From: a virus | Direction: 5' to 3' (one strand) | DNA: 64,000 nt | Virus record (IMG/VR): IMGVR_UViG_3300044695_003432 | Span: 21,133 to 85,132 of that record | Translations under genes and position numbers: made by a program | Notes under the pieces: generated by a model | What the model was told of the DNA's origin: nothing | Seen by the model: only the letters and a program-made list of their open reading frames with translations | Databases searched by the model: none | Shown here: positions 1-9,201 of the stretch, piece by piece | How the letters are laid out: each line of letters opens with the position of its first letter | How positions within the stretch are numbered: position 1 is the first letter of the stretch

Positions 1-3000
1 CAAACTCGCGGAGCAGGGCAGCGTTGGGCTTCTTTCCGCTCAGAATCCACTCGCCGACGCGGTGCTGCATCTCGTCGCCCATGACGCGATAGAAATAGTC
101 CTGCGTCTGCTGCGCACCCGTGACGCGAGAGCCGAATCGACCAATAGAGGCAACGGCGTTCTCGGCTTTGCCAAGGGCGGCGTCAATGCCGCTGATCGGC
201 GTTTCCATGACGTGCGTGCGTTCGGAAATCCACGACGCGCCACGGCCCGTCATAAACTCGAACATCCGCGCGTTCTTGTTCGAGAGCGTGCCGTCCGCGA
301 TGCGGTCGGTCAGCTCTGACACGGCGGGAACAACAGACTTTGCCGCCGTGCTGATGTCGGTTACGAGGTGGGTGATCGGCTCGCCCGCGTTGGTCATGGT
401 GTAGTAGTGCGAAGAAAGCAGCGTGCTTCGGAGCGCGCTACGGGCCATGCGGCCCACGCGAACGAGGTAGTGGTACTTCGGATCGGTCACGCGAGGGATG
501 CCCACGGCCATGCGGTACATGTCCTCGATGCGGGCGATTTCCCATTCAATCTGCGTGCTGGTCTGGCCCTGCTGCTTGCCGGTGTATTGCAGATACGCCT
601 TGAGGTCGTCGAAGGTCTTGAGTTGGACCCCGTTCTCCTTCGACAGACGCCGCATGAGTTCCTTGTGAACAACGCTGCCGTGGGCACGCCGAATCTGCTT
701 CTTGCCAAGGGCGGCAATGTCGTTCTCTAGCAAGTCCTCGATGGCAAGTTTCTCGCCTCGCGCGGTGACGTGGACGTAGGTTTCGTCGATGTCGATGCGG
801 TCGCGGAGAGCGGTGGGCTTGCCCTTGTTCGCACGCCGAGCCTCAACGCGCTCGCGGAACAACTTGACCAACGCTTCCTTCTCGCCCTGATCCGTCATCG
901 TCTTGAGGACGACTTCGAGTTCGCCGTCCAGCATGTCAAGGCCAGGGTGCCGGTACTCGTGGCTTCCGCCGTTCTTGCGAATGTAACTGGCAACCATCGC
1001 GGCAATCTCGGGCGGATCGTCGGGGTTGGCGTTTTTGTACGCCTGTGCCAGAGCCTTGAGAACTTCGGCAGGGCCAATGTCCTTGTCGGCCTGACGCATC
1101 TTCCACTGAATCCACTCGCGTAGAACGTGGTTCTGCGTCTTGGTCGTGTCGGCACCTTCGAGGCCGTGCTTGAACATGACCGCCGCGCTCGGGTCGCTGG
1201 CACCCTTGCTGTACGCCTCGACGCCCTCCTTCATGCCGGGGATGTTCTCGTATTCGGCGTACTTGGGCGTTCCAAACCGACGCTTGGCCTTGGCAACCGC
1301 TTCCTTGAAATCGGTTTCGCTGAGTTGCCCGCCCTGCTTCTTGTGAATCTCGAAGGCGTTGAGCAACCGCGTCTGATACACGTTGTCCATGCCAGCCGAG
1401 TGATACTCGGCCCACTTGATACCAGCGGTCTTGACGCCGACCAGCTCGCCGGTGCGGGCGTTGACGCGGGCGAAGTCGAAGCCAAGCACGTTGGCGGCGA
1501 TGCGGGCGATTGGATTTCTGCTCGCGCTCGCCACGACGTTCATCGCGCGGGCGGTCGTCCACTTGCGAAGGCCAGCCGCCCACGGCACTTCGTCGCCGAT
1601 GTTGTGGACGATGAACATGCCCGCTTCGAGGTTGGGCAGTTTGGTCGTAGTGCCGGGATCGCCGACAAACGCCGGGTCGTTGGCCGAAGCCGCACCCATC
1701 GCCGGAGCGGGCGGGTTGGCTGCATCGGCGAGAGCGTCGGTCGCGGCGGTCAGGCGGGCGTCGAATCGAGCGTTCTGATTTTGGGCGACAATCTCATCCG
1801 ATGTCAACGCCTCCACGTCTGGCGGCAGGTCGTCGTCCACCGACTCGACCATCTCCAGCACGCCAGCACGCTTGGCCTCCATCCGCTTGCGGGAGAAGGT
1901 GTAGCCGAACTCATTGGCAAACTTACGGGTGAAGTTGGCTTCGAGCGTGGCCTTCAACTCGTCCACAGTCAGGCCGAGCGTGTCGGCGAACAGTGGGTCA
2001 AGGTCGTCGGCATCCACAATGTCAACGCGGCGACCGTCCGTGACGGCCCGCTTGTTGGCAACGCGGGCGTCGCTCGCGTCAATCGCCTGTGCCTGCAACT
2101 CGGACGCACCGGGGAACAGGCGGTCGAGCGCGTCGATGCGGGCCTGCTCCTGCGCGTCGAGCTTCTGCAAGCCCGTGATAGCCGACTGGCGGCGAGTAAC
2201 TTGCGGGGCATCTGGCTGCTTGATCGGCGCGAACTTGAGCGGATTGGGCGATGTGTCGGGGACGTTGAGTGTCCCGCCGAACGCGGCCAGGCGTTCCGTT
2301 GCCGCCGAGCGTCCTGCGAACGTCGTGTCGAGGACTTCGCCAAACTGTGCGTATCGGCCCTGTGCGGCACGCTGCAACGCCGGAGCGTCTTCGATGTCCG
2401 CAAACACCATCGCTTCGGCGGCGTCTCGCGGGGCGATCGTGGGGCCAAACTCCGCAAGCCGTCCACGGGCGAGAGCGGCGCGGGGATCGGGCGGGGCGGT
2501 GTAGTAGTCCTTGAGTGACGCAAACCCGCCCGGAGAAGTAATGTCGTCAAGCGTGGTGTACGTCATGGACACCATCGGCTTGTCCATGAGGCCCGTAGCG
2601 GGTGCGGGCTTGCGATTGAGAACGCCAAGGATGGCGTCCACAACCGTTGCCCGGTCGTGAATCTCCCGCATCGCGGCTTCGGCGAGTTGCTGAACCTTGG
2701 GGTCCGGCGTGGGTGCGCCGGGCGGACGCAAACGCGCCTCGGCCAGTCCGCCAAGTCCGCCGAACGTACCGCCGAACAACAGGGCCGCGCTGCTCCCGAG
2801 AATGATTTCGTTGCGGTCCATGCCGCTCAAGCCGCCAACGACGGGGAAGGGCAGGGCCGAACCGATGCCGACGCCCGCGCCGACGCGAACGAATCCGCCG
2901 CCAGCACGCGAACCAATGGCACCGCCGACCGTTCCGCCGAACGCCGACAAGCCCGCAAGGGCCACGTCCGCGCCGCGAATGTCGGGGTTGACCGACGCAC

Positions 3001-3532
3001 GGAACGCCTCCATGCCCACGGCAGGAACGCCCGCCATGAATCCGGCTCTGGCGTAACTCGCCATGCGAGCCGCACGGGTTGCGCCAACCGCGCTACCAAG
3101 TCCGCCCGACAGCGCGCCGATGATGGCCTGCTCGGGAAGTTCCGCCACCACGCGGGCGAACACGCCGCTCCAACCAGCCTGCTCAAGCGTCCGCCGCCGA
3201 TCCATCTTCGAGAGGTTGTCAACGTAGAGGCTGTAGAGGTGGTCCGCGCTGACGGCGTTCTCGTACTTGTACCAGAGGTCTTCGTCGATGCCATCGGTCA
3301 CGGCGTCGATGTCCGTCCGCTTGGGCGACCAGTTGGGGTCGGCAGGGAACGACGGAACAAGCGCGGCGTTCGCGGCTTCGCTCAGGAAGTTCTCTCGCCA
3401 TCCAGCCGGGAACGCGCCAAAGAAGCCAACGGACTCGGCCTGTTCCGACGCCGGACGCGGTGCGGCGGGGTCGGTCGTAACGAGGTCGATCGGATTGACG
3501 CGATCGTACCCGAGAAGGTTTGTGCGGCTCAT
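1..3532 (-). CDS. gp16-like giant internal virion protein (unit A), 3' end missing
   Basis: The minus frame from ATG at 3532 stays open to the left edge, so at least 1177 residues are present and the C terminus lies outside the window. The start overlaps the stop of the gp15-like gene (TAATG). It begins MSRTNLLGYDRVNP and has Gly/Ala-rich, possibly membrane-active stretches around residues 120-270. I see no lytic transglycosylase motif like that at the T7 gp16 N terminus. Its place after the gp14- and gp15-like genes and its length are the basis for the call. In T7 this protein is ejected into the cell and helps form the DNA channel. Function is by position, not by sequence motif. Confidence 0.7.
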   Translation of the reverse strand, partial: MSRTNLLGYDRVNPIDLVTTDPAAPRPASEQAESVGFFGAFPAGWRENFLSEAANAALVPSFPADPNWSPKRTDIDAVTDGIDEDLWYKYENAVSADHLYSLYVDNLSKMDRRRTLEQAGWSGVFARVVAELPEQAIIGALSGGLGSAVGATRAARMASYARAGFMAGVPAVGMEAFRASVNPDIRGADVALAGLSAFGGTVGGAIGSRAGGGFVRVGAGVGIGSALPFPVVGGLSGMDRNEIILGSSAALLFGGTFGGLGGLAEARLRPPGAPTPDPKVQQLAEAAMREIHDRATVVDAILGVLNRKPAPATGLMDKPMVSMTYTTLDDITSPGGFASLKDYYTAPPDPRAALARGRLAEFGPTIAPRDAAEAMVFADIEDAPALQRAAQGRYAQFGEVLDTTFAGRSAATERLAAFGGTLNVPDTSPNPLKFAPIKQPDAPQVTRRQSAITGLQKLDAQEQARIDALDRLFPGASELQAQAIDASDARVANKRAVTDGRRVDIVDADDLDPLFADTLGLTVDELKATLEANFTRKFANEFGYTFSRKRMEAKRAGVLEMVESVDDDLPPDVEALTSDEIVAQNQNARFDARLTAATDALADAANPPAPAMGAASANDPAFVGDPGTTTKLPNLEAGMFIVHNIGDEVPWAAGLRKWTTARAMNVVASASRNPIARIAANVLGFDFARVNARTGELVGVKTAGIKWAEYHSAGMDNVYQTRLLNAFEIHKKQGGQLSETDFKEAVAKAKRRFGTPKYAEYENIPGMKEGVEAYSKGASDPSAAVMFKHGLEGADTTKTQNHVLREWIQWKMRQADKDIGPAEVLKALAQAYKNANPDDPPEIAAMVASYIRKNGGSHEYRHPGLDMLDGELEVVLKTMTDQGEKEALVKLFRERVEARRANKGKPTALRDRIDIDETYVHVTARGEKLAIEDLLENDIAALGKKQIRRAHGSVVHKELMRRLSKENGVQLKTFDDLKAYLQYTGKQQGQTSTQIEWEIARIEDMYRMAVGIPRVTDPKYHYLVRVGRMARSALRSTLLSSHYYTMTNAGEPITHLVTDISTAAKSVVPAVSELTDRIADGTLSNKNARMFEFMTGRGASWISERTHVMETPISGIDAALGKAENAVASIGRFGSRVTGAQQTQDYFYRVMGDEMQHRVGEWILSGKKPNAALLREF

Positions 3533-5685
3533 TAGTATGGGTTGATAACGCTGCGCTCGTACTCGATCAGGGCGTTGTCGGCAGTGCGGGTTTCCCGCGA
3601 CTTGATGCCGGAGTCGATGCGGTCCTTGCCAGCATCTTGACGACGCTTCTTGTCTTCCTCGAAGCGGGCAATCAGGCCCGCCGAGGTGTAAGTAAACCGA
3701 CGATCCGGGTCCGCCGCCGGGAGGCCACGCTTGCGGACGGACCACAGATCGTCGCGTCCGGGCACCAACTCGAACGCGAAGTCGTCCGTGTCGGCACCGC
3801 TCTCGCCGACGTATTCGTTGATGATCGACATGGACAACTGCTCGAAGTTGTCGCGGAGCGGGGGCGTCAAGCCCTTGGCGTCCATGTTGACGTACGCGCC
3901 GTTGATGAGCTTGGTAGACGCCTTGATTTCCTCTGCGGCTTCGGACACCGCAAGGTCAGCGGGCATCCCAAAATCCGCCTTGGCTTCGGCGATGGCGCGG
4001 AGGCGTTCCAAGACCTGATGGCTGTTGCGGCTGGAAGTGTCAAGGCCGAGAGTGTTGCGTCCAGCCCTCTCCACAACCTTGTCGAACACCTGCTTGCGAC
4101 GGAACGCCTGCACGTCCTCGGACACCGAAGCACCCTCGACCGCAAGCCGGATGGCAACGGCGGGGTCGCCACCGGCCACCTTCATGTTGTCAAGTGCCGC
4201 GTCAAGGAAACGCCGCGTCTTCGGGTCGGTCACGCCGCGTGCCCAATTCGGATCGCGTTCCCGAATCTCTTTCCATGTGTTGAGCGCGTTCATCGTCGCC
4301 GGGGAAGGCTGACCGCCCGTGGCGACTCGCCCCGCCTGACTCACACCGATCTTGAGTTCGCGGTCAAACTCCGGCGGATACACGCCGTTCTCACGGGACC
4401 AGTCAATCACGCGCGGGAGCCGCGTCATCATGTCGCTGGTTGCGTCGATGCGGCTGAGTTCCGCTTCCATCACCCGCTTCTGCGTTTCCTCGCCGGAAAC
4501 CTTGACCGTACCGCCAGAGGGCAGTTCGAGTTCTTCGTCAACGATCGACGCAAGGGGAACGCCCGCCTGCACGCGAGACTGCACGCCTTCGATGTAGCCC
4601 CTAGTGACGTACTCCTTCTCGGCACGCTGGACGTGCGGGAGGATGCGGTCGTACACGTCAGGGTCGGACGTGGCGAGCGACGCAAGGCTGTCGGTGTACG
4701 GGGTGCCGGACTGTGCGGCTGCGATGATCGACGCGCCCTGCTGCATAGCCGCGTCCTTGCGAACGGCATCGGCGCGGTTGTCGATGATGTCTCGCCACTG
4801 GTCGGCCCGACCGGGTGCCAACTGCTGATTTTCGTTGAGAGCGTCCACTGCCGATCGCACGGCGTCAAGCGGCATCCCGTTATCCAACATGCCGAGGATC
4901 ATGGCGTTAGCCTGCTCGTACTGGTCGGACTGACGGGAGAGTTTCGCCGCTTCCAGCCGCGCGCGAAGCGGGTCAACGTCCGTGGCAAACGTGCCTTCGG
5001 GAAGTGCGGACGCCAGCCGGGCAAACACTTTTTCGTTCCCCGTCGCCGCCGCCGTCTTCAACCCCGGCAGAATCACGCCCGCGTAGACCTGCTGCTCGGT
5101 GATTCCGGGCAACGCACGCGCGCCCGCAAGAGCCTCGTCAACATCTCCGTTGTACGCCATCTCGCCAAAGCCATTCATCGCCTCGGCGTTCTTGACGTTC
5201 TGACGCTGGCCGAGCTTGACGCGAGCCATGTCAGCAATCTTGTCGGTCGCGTTCTTGCGGTACGCCTGCTTCCACGCTTCGCTCTTGCTGGCGTACTGCG
5301 TCTCGATCTGGGCTTCTACAAGGCTGCTCGCGTACTCGGACGGCTTCACGCCATCGGGAATGACGTTGGGGTCTTCGTCGAAACTCCGGGCCACGTCGAT
5401 GTTGTCGAGACTGGACCGATTGAACGCCTCGCCCTTGTCGGATACTTCCTGCCGCGACCGTTCCTCGGCACTGACCTGCCCCGCCGCCTGCGTGACCTGA
5501 CCGACAAGCCCGAACGCCTGCCGGAGTTCCGCAAGGTCGTTGCCCTGGTCAATCGCACCGACAGCCGGGACGTTGAACACCTGCAACGAATCGGTCTGGA
5601 TCGCGTTCTGCAACTGCTGGCCGTTGAGGAACGCGCCTCCGGGCCGTGCGCCGCGAAGGAGGGGAGCCGGGGAGAACTGTGTCAT
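3532..5685 (-). CDS. gp15-like internal virion (core) protein, unit A
   Basis: 717 residues, close to T7 gp15 (747). It is largely helical by composition, hydrophilic, with no signal peptide or membrane segment, and ends RSVINPY. It lies between the gp14-like and gp16-like genes, which is the fixed order of internal core proteins in T7-like phages; these stack inside the capsid on the portal and are ejected at infection. No catalytic motif is visible. The call rests on order and size, and a search against the unit B protein at 36033-37790 would test it. Confidence 0.7.
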   Translation of the reverse strand: MTQFSPAPLLRGARPGGAFLNGQQLQNAIQTDSLQVFNVPAVGAIDQGNDLAELRQAFGLVGQVTQAAGQVSAEERSRQEVSDKGEAFNRSSLDNIDVARSFDEDPNVIPDGVKPSEYASSLVEAQIETQYASKSEAWKQAYRKNATDKIADMARVKLGQRQNVKNAEAMNGFGEMAYNGDVDEALAGARALPGITEQQVYAGVILPGLKTAAATGNEKVFARLASALPEGTFATDVDPLRARLEAAKLSRQSDQYEQANAMILGMLDNGMPLDAVRSAVDALNENQQLAPGRADQWRDIIDNRADAVRKDAAMQQGASIIAAAQSGTPYTDSLASLATSDPDVYDRILPHVQRAEKEYVTRGYIEGVQSRVQAGVPLASIVDEELELPSGGTVKVSGEETQKRVMEAELSRIDATSDMMTRLPRVIDWSRENGVYPPEFDRELKIGVSQAGRVATGGQPSPATMNALNTWKEIRERDPNWARGVTDPKTRRFLDAALDNMKVAGGDPAVAIRLAVEGASVSEDVQAFRRKQVFDKVVERAGRNTLGLDTSSRNSHQVLERLRAIAEAKADFGMPADLAVSEAAEEIKASTKLINGAYVNMDAKGLTPPLRDNFEQLSMSIINEYVGESGADTDDFAFELVPGRDDLWSVRKRGLPAADPDRRFTYTSAGLIARFEEDKKRRQDAGKDRIDSGIKSRETRTADNALIEYERSVINPY

Positions 5686-5688
5686 GTG

Positions 5689-6207
5689 TTATGAGCCGTA
5701 GGGGAACCGATCGACCTTGGGCTTGTCGGGGAACAGTTGGTTGTAACCCTGACCGATCTGCAAGCCCGTACTCGCCCCACCCAACGCACCTTTCAGGCCC
5801 GCCAGCACGGGACTCTGGTAGTTGGCGAACAACTGGTCGATGCTGCTCTGCGTGCCGAGCCGGACCTGCTGCAAGGCGTTGCTGTAGTTCGTCTCGGTCG
5901 AGCGGTTGGCACGGGCGAAACTGCCGTCAATGCTGAACCCGAGGGCGTCGGTAGACGTGCCAACGCCACTCGCGCCACGATCAGCCGCCGACGCGAGAAG
6001 GCGACCACGAAGGGCTGCGGCTTCTCGGCGGTTCTGGTCTAACTGTTGCGACCGGCGTTCGGCCAACTGCTGCGCCTGCAAGCGGGCCGCGTCCTGCGTG
6101 TTATCCGCTTGCTTGCGGATTGAGCGATTCCGAGACTCGGCCTCGCCAGCCGCGAGGATTCCGCCAAGCAGCGCGCCGCCGCCAGCAATAGCCGCCACAG
6201 CACCCAT
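5689..6207 (-). CDS. gp14-like internal virion protein, unit A
   Basis: 172 residues from MGAVAAIAGGG at 6207; T7 gp14 has 196. The N terminus is a small Gly/Ala hydrophobic segment (about residues 1-20), followed by a Gln/Arg-rich helical region (ADNTQDAARLQAQQLAERRS). This resembles the unit B protein at 37791-38399, which has the same layout. The ATG overlaps the stop of the gene at 6207-6779. T7 gp14 inserts in the outer membrane as the first part of the ejection channel. A longer upstream start is possible but would overlap the previous gene. Confidence 0.7.
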   Translation of the reverse strand: MGAVAAIAGGGALLGGILAAGEAESRNRSIRKQADNTQDAARLQAQQLAERRSQQLDQNRREAAALRGRLLASAADRGASGVGTSTDALGFSIDGSFARANRSTETNYSNALQQVRLGTQSSIDQLFANYQSPVLAGLKGALGGASTGLQIGQGYNQLFPDKPKVDRFPYGS

Positions 6208-6779
6208 TAGCCATCCCTCCCGGTATTGAGGTCCGTCAAGAACTCGATGCTTGGAACGACAACCCGCTTTGGTGTCGATGAGCGAACCGACCATGCCGCG
6301 TCAACGGTGTTGCCGTTGAGGTTGGCGCGGTACAGACCCTTCGCCGTCACGGTGCCGTCTGAGTTGCCACCGAACACGCGATCTGAGTTGGCACGCCCGG
6401 TCATAGCTCGCCGCACGGTAAAGCCGGAACTCATGTAGTACGCCACGTCCAGATAGCGAACGCACATCTTGCTCGTGAAGTCAGGGGAGCCGTCCGCCCG
6501 CATACGAACCGGATTAGTCGGGATGATGTACCACTCGTAGGTAATGCCCACGCACGCGGTCAAGCCGTTGTAGTTTCCGGTAACGGACACGGTGTAGGGA
6601 TACGTCGATGTGTTGAGCGTCGGGTTGGAAATGACCGTGCCCACGCTCGCGCCGGACCCAACAATCAGACAGTTGATGTTGATGTCCGCGTAGAGCAGCG
6701 TCCATGTCGTTGTGCCAGCCGAGTGCGTGCCGGTTGACAACTCCTGCCGACGATCCATGTGGGGCGTGAACTCAGGCAT
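6207..6779 (-). CDS. gp12 tail tubular protein B, C-terminal cistron (unit A)
   Basis: 190 residues starting MPEFTPHMDRRQE. The sequence matches the C-terminal part of the unit B gp12 by pattern: the MDRR start resembles LLDRR there, followed by a VG.(S/T)Y stretch, an RxxDGS/RxxL segment and a beta-rich end (SSGFTVRRAM). Its ATG lies inside the end of the N-terminal gp12 cistron, overlapping that stop as ATGCCTGA. Together the two products total 734 residues, near T7 gp12 (794). So in this phage the nozzle protein seems to be made as two chains, or the gene is broken by a frameshift; see findings. Confidence 0.65.
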   Translation of the reverse strand: MPEFTPHMDRRQELSTGTHSAGTTTWTLLYADININCLIVGSGASVGTVISNPTLNTSTYPYTVSVTGNYNGLTACVGITYEWYIIPTNPVRMRADGSPDFTSKMCVRYLDVAYYMSSGFTVRRAMTGRANSDRVFGGNSDGTVTAKGLYRANLNGNTVDAAWSVRSSTPKRVVVPSIEFLTDLNTGRDG

Positions 6780-8406
6780 CCGCGCCTCCGCTCTCGCCCG
6801 ATGCGGACACGCTGGCACCAGTCATAATCAGGGTGCTGCTGGTAGTCATTGGCGAGCCAAGGGGCATTCCCTCAATCACAAACGAACCCTCGTTTTCCAA
6901 GAGGACATACAGCACGCCGTTGATGATCGCGGCGTCAAGCAGCACGTCGTTGGGACCAGAGAACTGCCACACGCTCCACGCTGTCTGCACCAGACGCCCG
7001 CCCTCGTAACCCCACCGCATGACATAGAAGTTGCGGTACTGATCGCTGGTGATGACGCCAATGAACCCCGAGTTGGTGTCGGCCACAACGCGTGTCGCGT
7101 TGGGCGGGATCAGCCCCTCGACATGCGACGACACCGGCATTGACGTGTAGGCAATCTGCGCGTCGTCGTAGACGTAGTAGTGAACCGCGCCAGTGTTGCG
7201 GTTTTTGACAAAGAACAGGATGCCCGTCTGGAACGGGGCGAGGGCCACGCCGTTCGTCGCGTTGAGCGAGGTGGACGGGGTAAACGAGACAGACGACGGC
7301 GAGAACGTATCGCCCGTCGTGGTCAACTCGAACTGACGCGCGCCGACAGCGGACGCAATGATCGACCGGCGAAGGGGGCATAGGCGGTCCAGGAACGTCA
7401 CGGACGGTCCCGGAGTCTTGACGACAACGGGATCGCTATCAACGACTGCCGGAGACGATCCGGCCAAGTCGTACCAATAGTCATTTAGCGAAGCTGTTTG
7501 GGTAGTGACGATGTACGGGCCAGCACCGATGACAAGCCGGTCCTGAAACAAGCACATATCCGCTACCTTGTTGCCGACTCCGCTATTGGGCGGGCCTCCA
7601 AACACCGGCAAAAGTGGGTTTGTCGTAGAGGTGCCACGCGATCCGCGCTGCTCCAAAGTCTCGTTTGCAAACTCAAACGTCAGCGGCGAGGTGCTGGTCC
7701 GCTTGATCGTGTACGGATACTTGGCTTGGTCAATCGCGCCAGTCGTGTTGTTGCCCTCCATCGCAACCGTGCCGTTGGCGATGTAGGTGTAATCAAGGAC
7801 CGAGCAGTATCGAAAATCTGCTGCTATTGGATTGTTGAGGGCGAAGTAAGTGGCCGGGGTTCCGCTTCCAGCCGCAAGCTCAGCCTCTTTCGCAAGTACG
7901 TTTCCAACGGGGACAATGCGGGGGTACGGGCTTGCGCTTGTTGCCGGACCCTGCACAAGCAGGTACACCTCGTCCTTGTCGCGGAAGATCGGGTGAAGCC
8001 GGAGTTTGGTGCCAAGTGCCCACTGTGCCCAAATGGTTGCAATCGTGCCGGTGCCGCCACCGCTCGTTGTCACGCCCGTAGCGGTGAACGTGCCGGACGT
8101 GACCTTGACGGTGATGTGGTTGCCGCCGTCCGAAATGGAGACGATGACGCCAGAGAACGCGGGCGAACCAGTAGTGCGGCTAACAGTCTGTCCAACGGAC
8201 CACGATCCAGACTTGCCGGTGATCGAGAATCGCAGCGTGCCGAGATTGGCAACCAGCTTCGTGCCAGAGCGGGTAAACGCCCCATACGCCGGGCTGAAAT
8301 CTGAGTTGAGCGCGTCTTCGACCTGCGACGGATGCCGCAAGTGAGCCGGTTGCTTGGAGATTCCCCCGTACAGCGACGGCTTCGAGACGATTGTTTGTTC
8401 TGGCAT
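6772..8406 (-). CDS. gp12 tail tubular protein B, N-terminal cistron (unit A)
   Basis: 544 residues. It opens with MPEQTIVSKPSLYGGISKQP, the typical gp12 beginning (SLxGGISQQP with small changes), and contains gp12-type segments such as FQDRLVIGAG and VDSDPVVVKT in the middle. A Gly/Thr/Ser beta-rich insert occupies about residues 60-115 (SGSWSVGQTVSRTTGSPAFSG) and resembles the insert in the neighbouring gp11. It stops early compared with T7 gp12, and the missing C-terminal part follows as a separate overlapping cistron. It forms the tail nozzle below gp11. Confidence 0.8.
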   Translation of the reverse strand: MPEQTIVSKPSLYGGISKQPAHLRHPSQVEDALNSDFSPAYGAFTRSGTKLVANLGTLRFSITGKSGSWSVGQTVSRTTGSPAFSGVIVSISDGGNHITVKVTSGTFTATGVTTSGGGTGTIATIWAQWALGTKLRLHPIFRDKDEVYLLVQGPATSASPYPRIVPVGNVLAKEAELAAGSGTPATYFALNNPIAADFRYCSVLDYTYIANGTVAMEGNNTTGAIDQAKYPYTIKRTSTSPLTFEFANETLEQRGSRGTSTTNPLLPVFGGPPNSGVGNKVADMCLFQDRLVIGAGPYIVTTQTASLNDYWYDLAGSSPAVVDSDPVVVKTPGPSVTFLDRLCPLRRSIIASAVGARQFELTTTGDTFSPSSVSFTPSTSLNATNGVALAPFQTGILFFVKNRNTGAVHYYVYDDAQIAYTSMPVSSHVEGLIPPNATRVVADTNSGFIGVITSDQYRNFYVMRWGYEGGRLVQTAWSVWQFSGPNDVLLDAAIINGVLYVLLENEGSFVIEGMPLGSPMTTSSTLIMTGASVSASGESGGADA

Positions 8407-8407
8407 A

Positions 8408-9199
8408 TCAGGGCATCACGGGAACCCACTCGCTCAACTTGATCGACCGCTCAAGGACGTTCGTGCCCTTGAGCATGTTGTCCATCCGCTCGAAGTCGAG
8501 TTGGGCAAGAGCCTCACGTTGTCCAAGTTTCTGGTCGTCGGTCACGCCGCGCTTCTTGTCCCACTGGAACTCACGCGCCGCCTTGCGAGCGACGTACTCC
8601 TGAATCCACTCAGGCGTTTCATCCCACGTCCGCACCGTGATCGCGTCGATATAGATGCTGCCGGTGAAGGTCTGGGTATCCTGGTCCTCGTCGAACAGGA
8701 AGCCGTTGTAGACGCCAAGCCGTTTCCACTCGCGGCGAGCGGGGCGGATGAACATGAACGCCGTCTCGGGGACGGCGTGGAAGGCTGACGTGATCGCGGC
8801 GGTAGCGGTGACAGTGGCGCGGGTAGCACCAGACGTGCCGCCAGTCAGGGCACCCGAGGCGTTCCACGTCCCCGACACGGTATCGACGTACACCTTGCCG
8901 CCAGTCTCGTACCGGAACTTGCCGGTGGCACCAGACACAGCCTGCGTGATCGTCTCGTCGTAGGTGAACGTGCCCGAACCGCCCGACGCGGTGACGGTGG
9001 TATCCGGCAGCGTGAGTTCCACTTCCTCGCGCGTGTTCGCCGCCGTGCCGTAGCCACGCCCGCGTAGGACAATCTTCAACTGCCGGTCAATCTCGCTCTC
9101 GGCCTCGCCCGCGTCGGACGTTCCGCCCGTGTCCAAAGCGGTCACAGCCGGGTCGCCAAGTGCCCGGATGCAGATGTTCACGGCGTCAAGTTTCAGCAT
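8408..9199 (-). CDS. gp11 tail tubular protein A (unit A)
   Basis: 263 residues, longer than T7 gp11 (196) and the unit B protein (197). The N terminus MLKLDAVNICIRALGDPAV and the C-terminal pattern (EYVARKAAREFQWDKKRG, then LGQREALAQLDFERMDNML) are those of the gp11 adaptor that joins portal and nozzle. The extra length is a single beta-rich insert at about residues 65-140, rich in Thr and Gly with SGATGKF and GGTSGATRA segments. It sits immediately upstream of the gp12 pair. Confidence 0.85.
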   Translation of the reverse strand: MLKLDAVNICIRALGDPAVTALDTGGTSDAGEAESEIDRQLKIVLRGRGYGTAANTREEVELTLPDTTVTASGGSGTFTYDETITQAVSGATGKFRYETGGKVYVDTVSGTWNASGALTGGTSGATRATVTATAAITSAFHAVPETAFMFIRPARREWKRLGVYNGFLFDEDQDTQTFTGSIYIDAITVRTWDETPEWIQEYVARKAAREFQWDKKRGVTDDQKLGQREALAQLDFERMDNMLKGTNVLERSIKLSEWVPVMP

Positions 9200-9201
9200 G
9201 G

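Noticed and set aside
1127-2518. Long plus-strand open frame of 463 codons
   Set aside because: It is the antisense shadow of the gp16-like gene, whose minus frame is open throughout; GC-rich codon use keeps the opposite strand open. The product is Arg/Val-rich with no domain pattern.
3520-5694. Plus-strand open frame of 724 codons opposite the gp15-like gene
   Set aside because: Mirrors the minus-strand gene end to end and has shadow composition (Arg, His, Val, Leu); no ribosome site and no family pattern.
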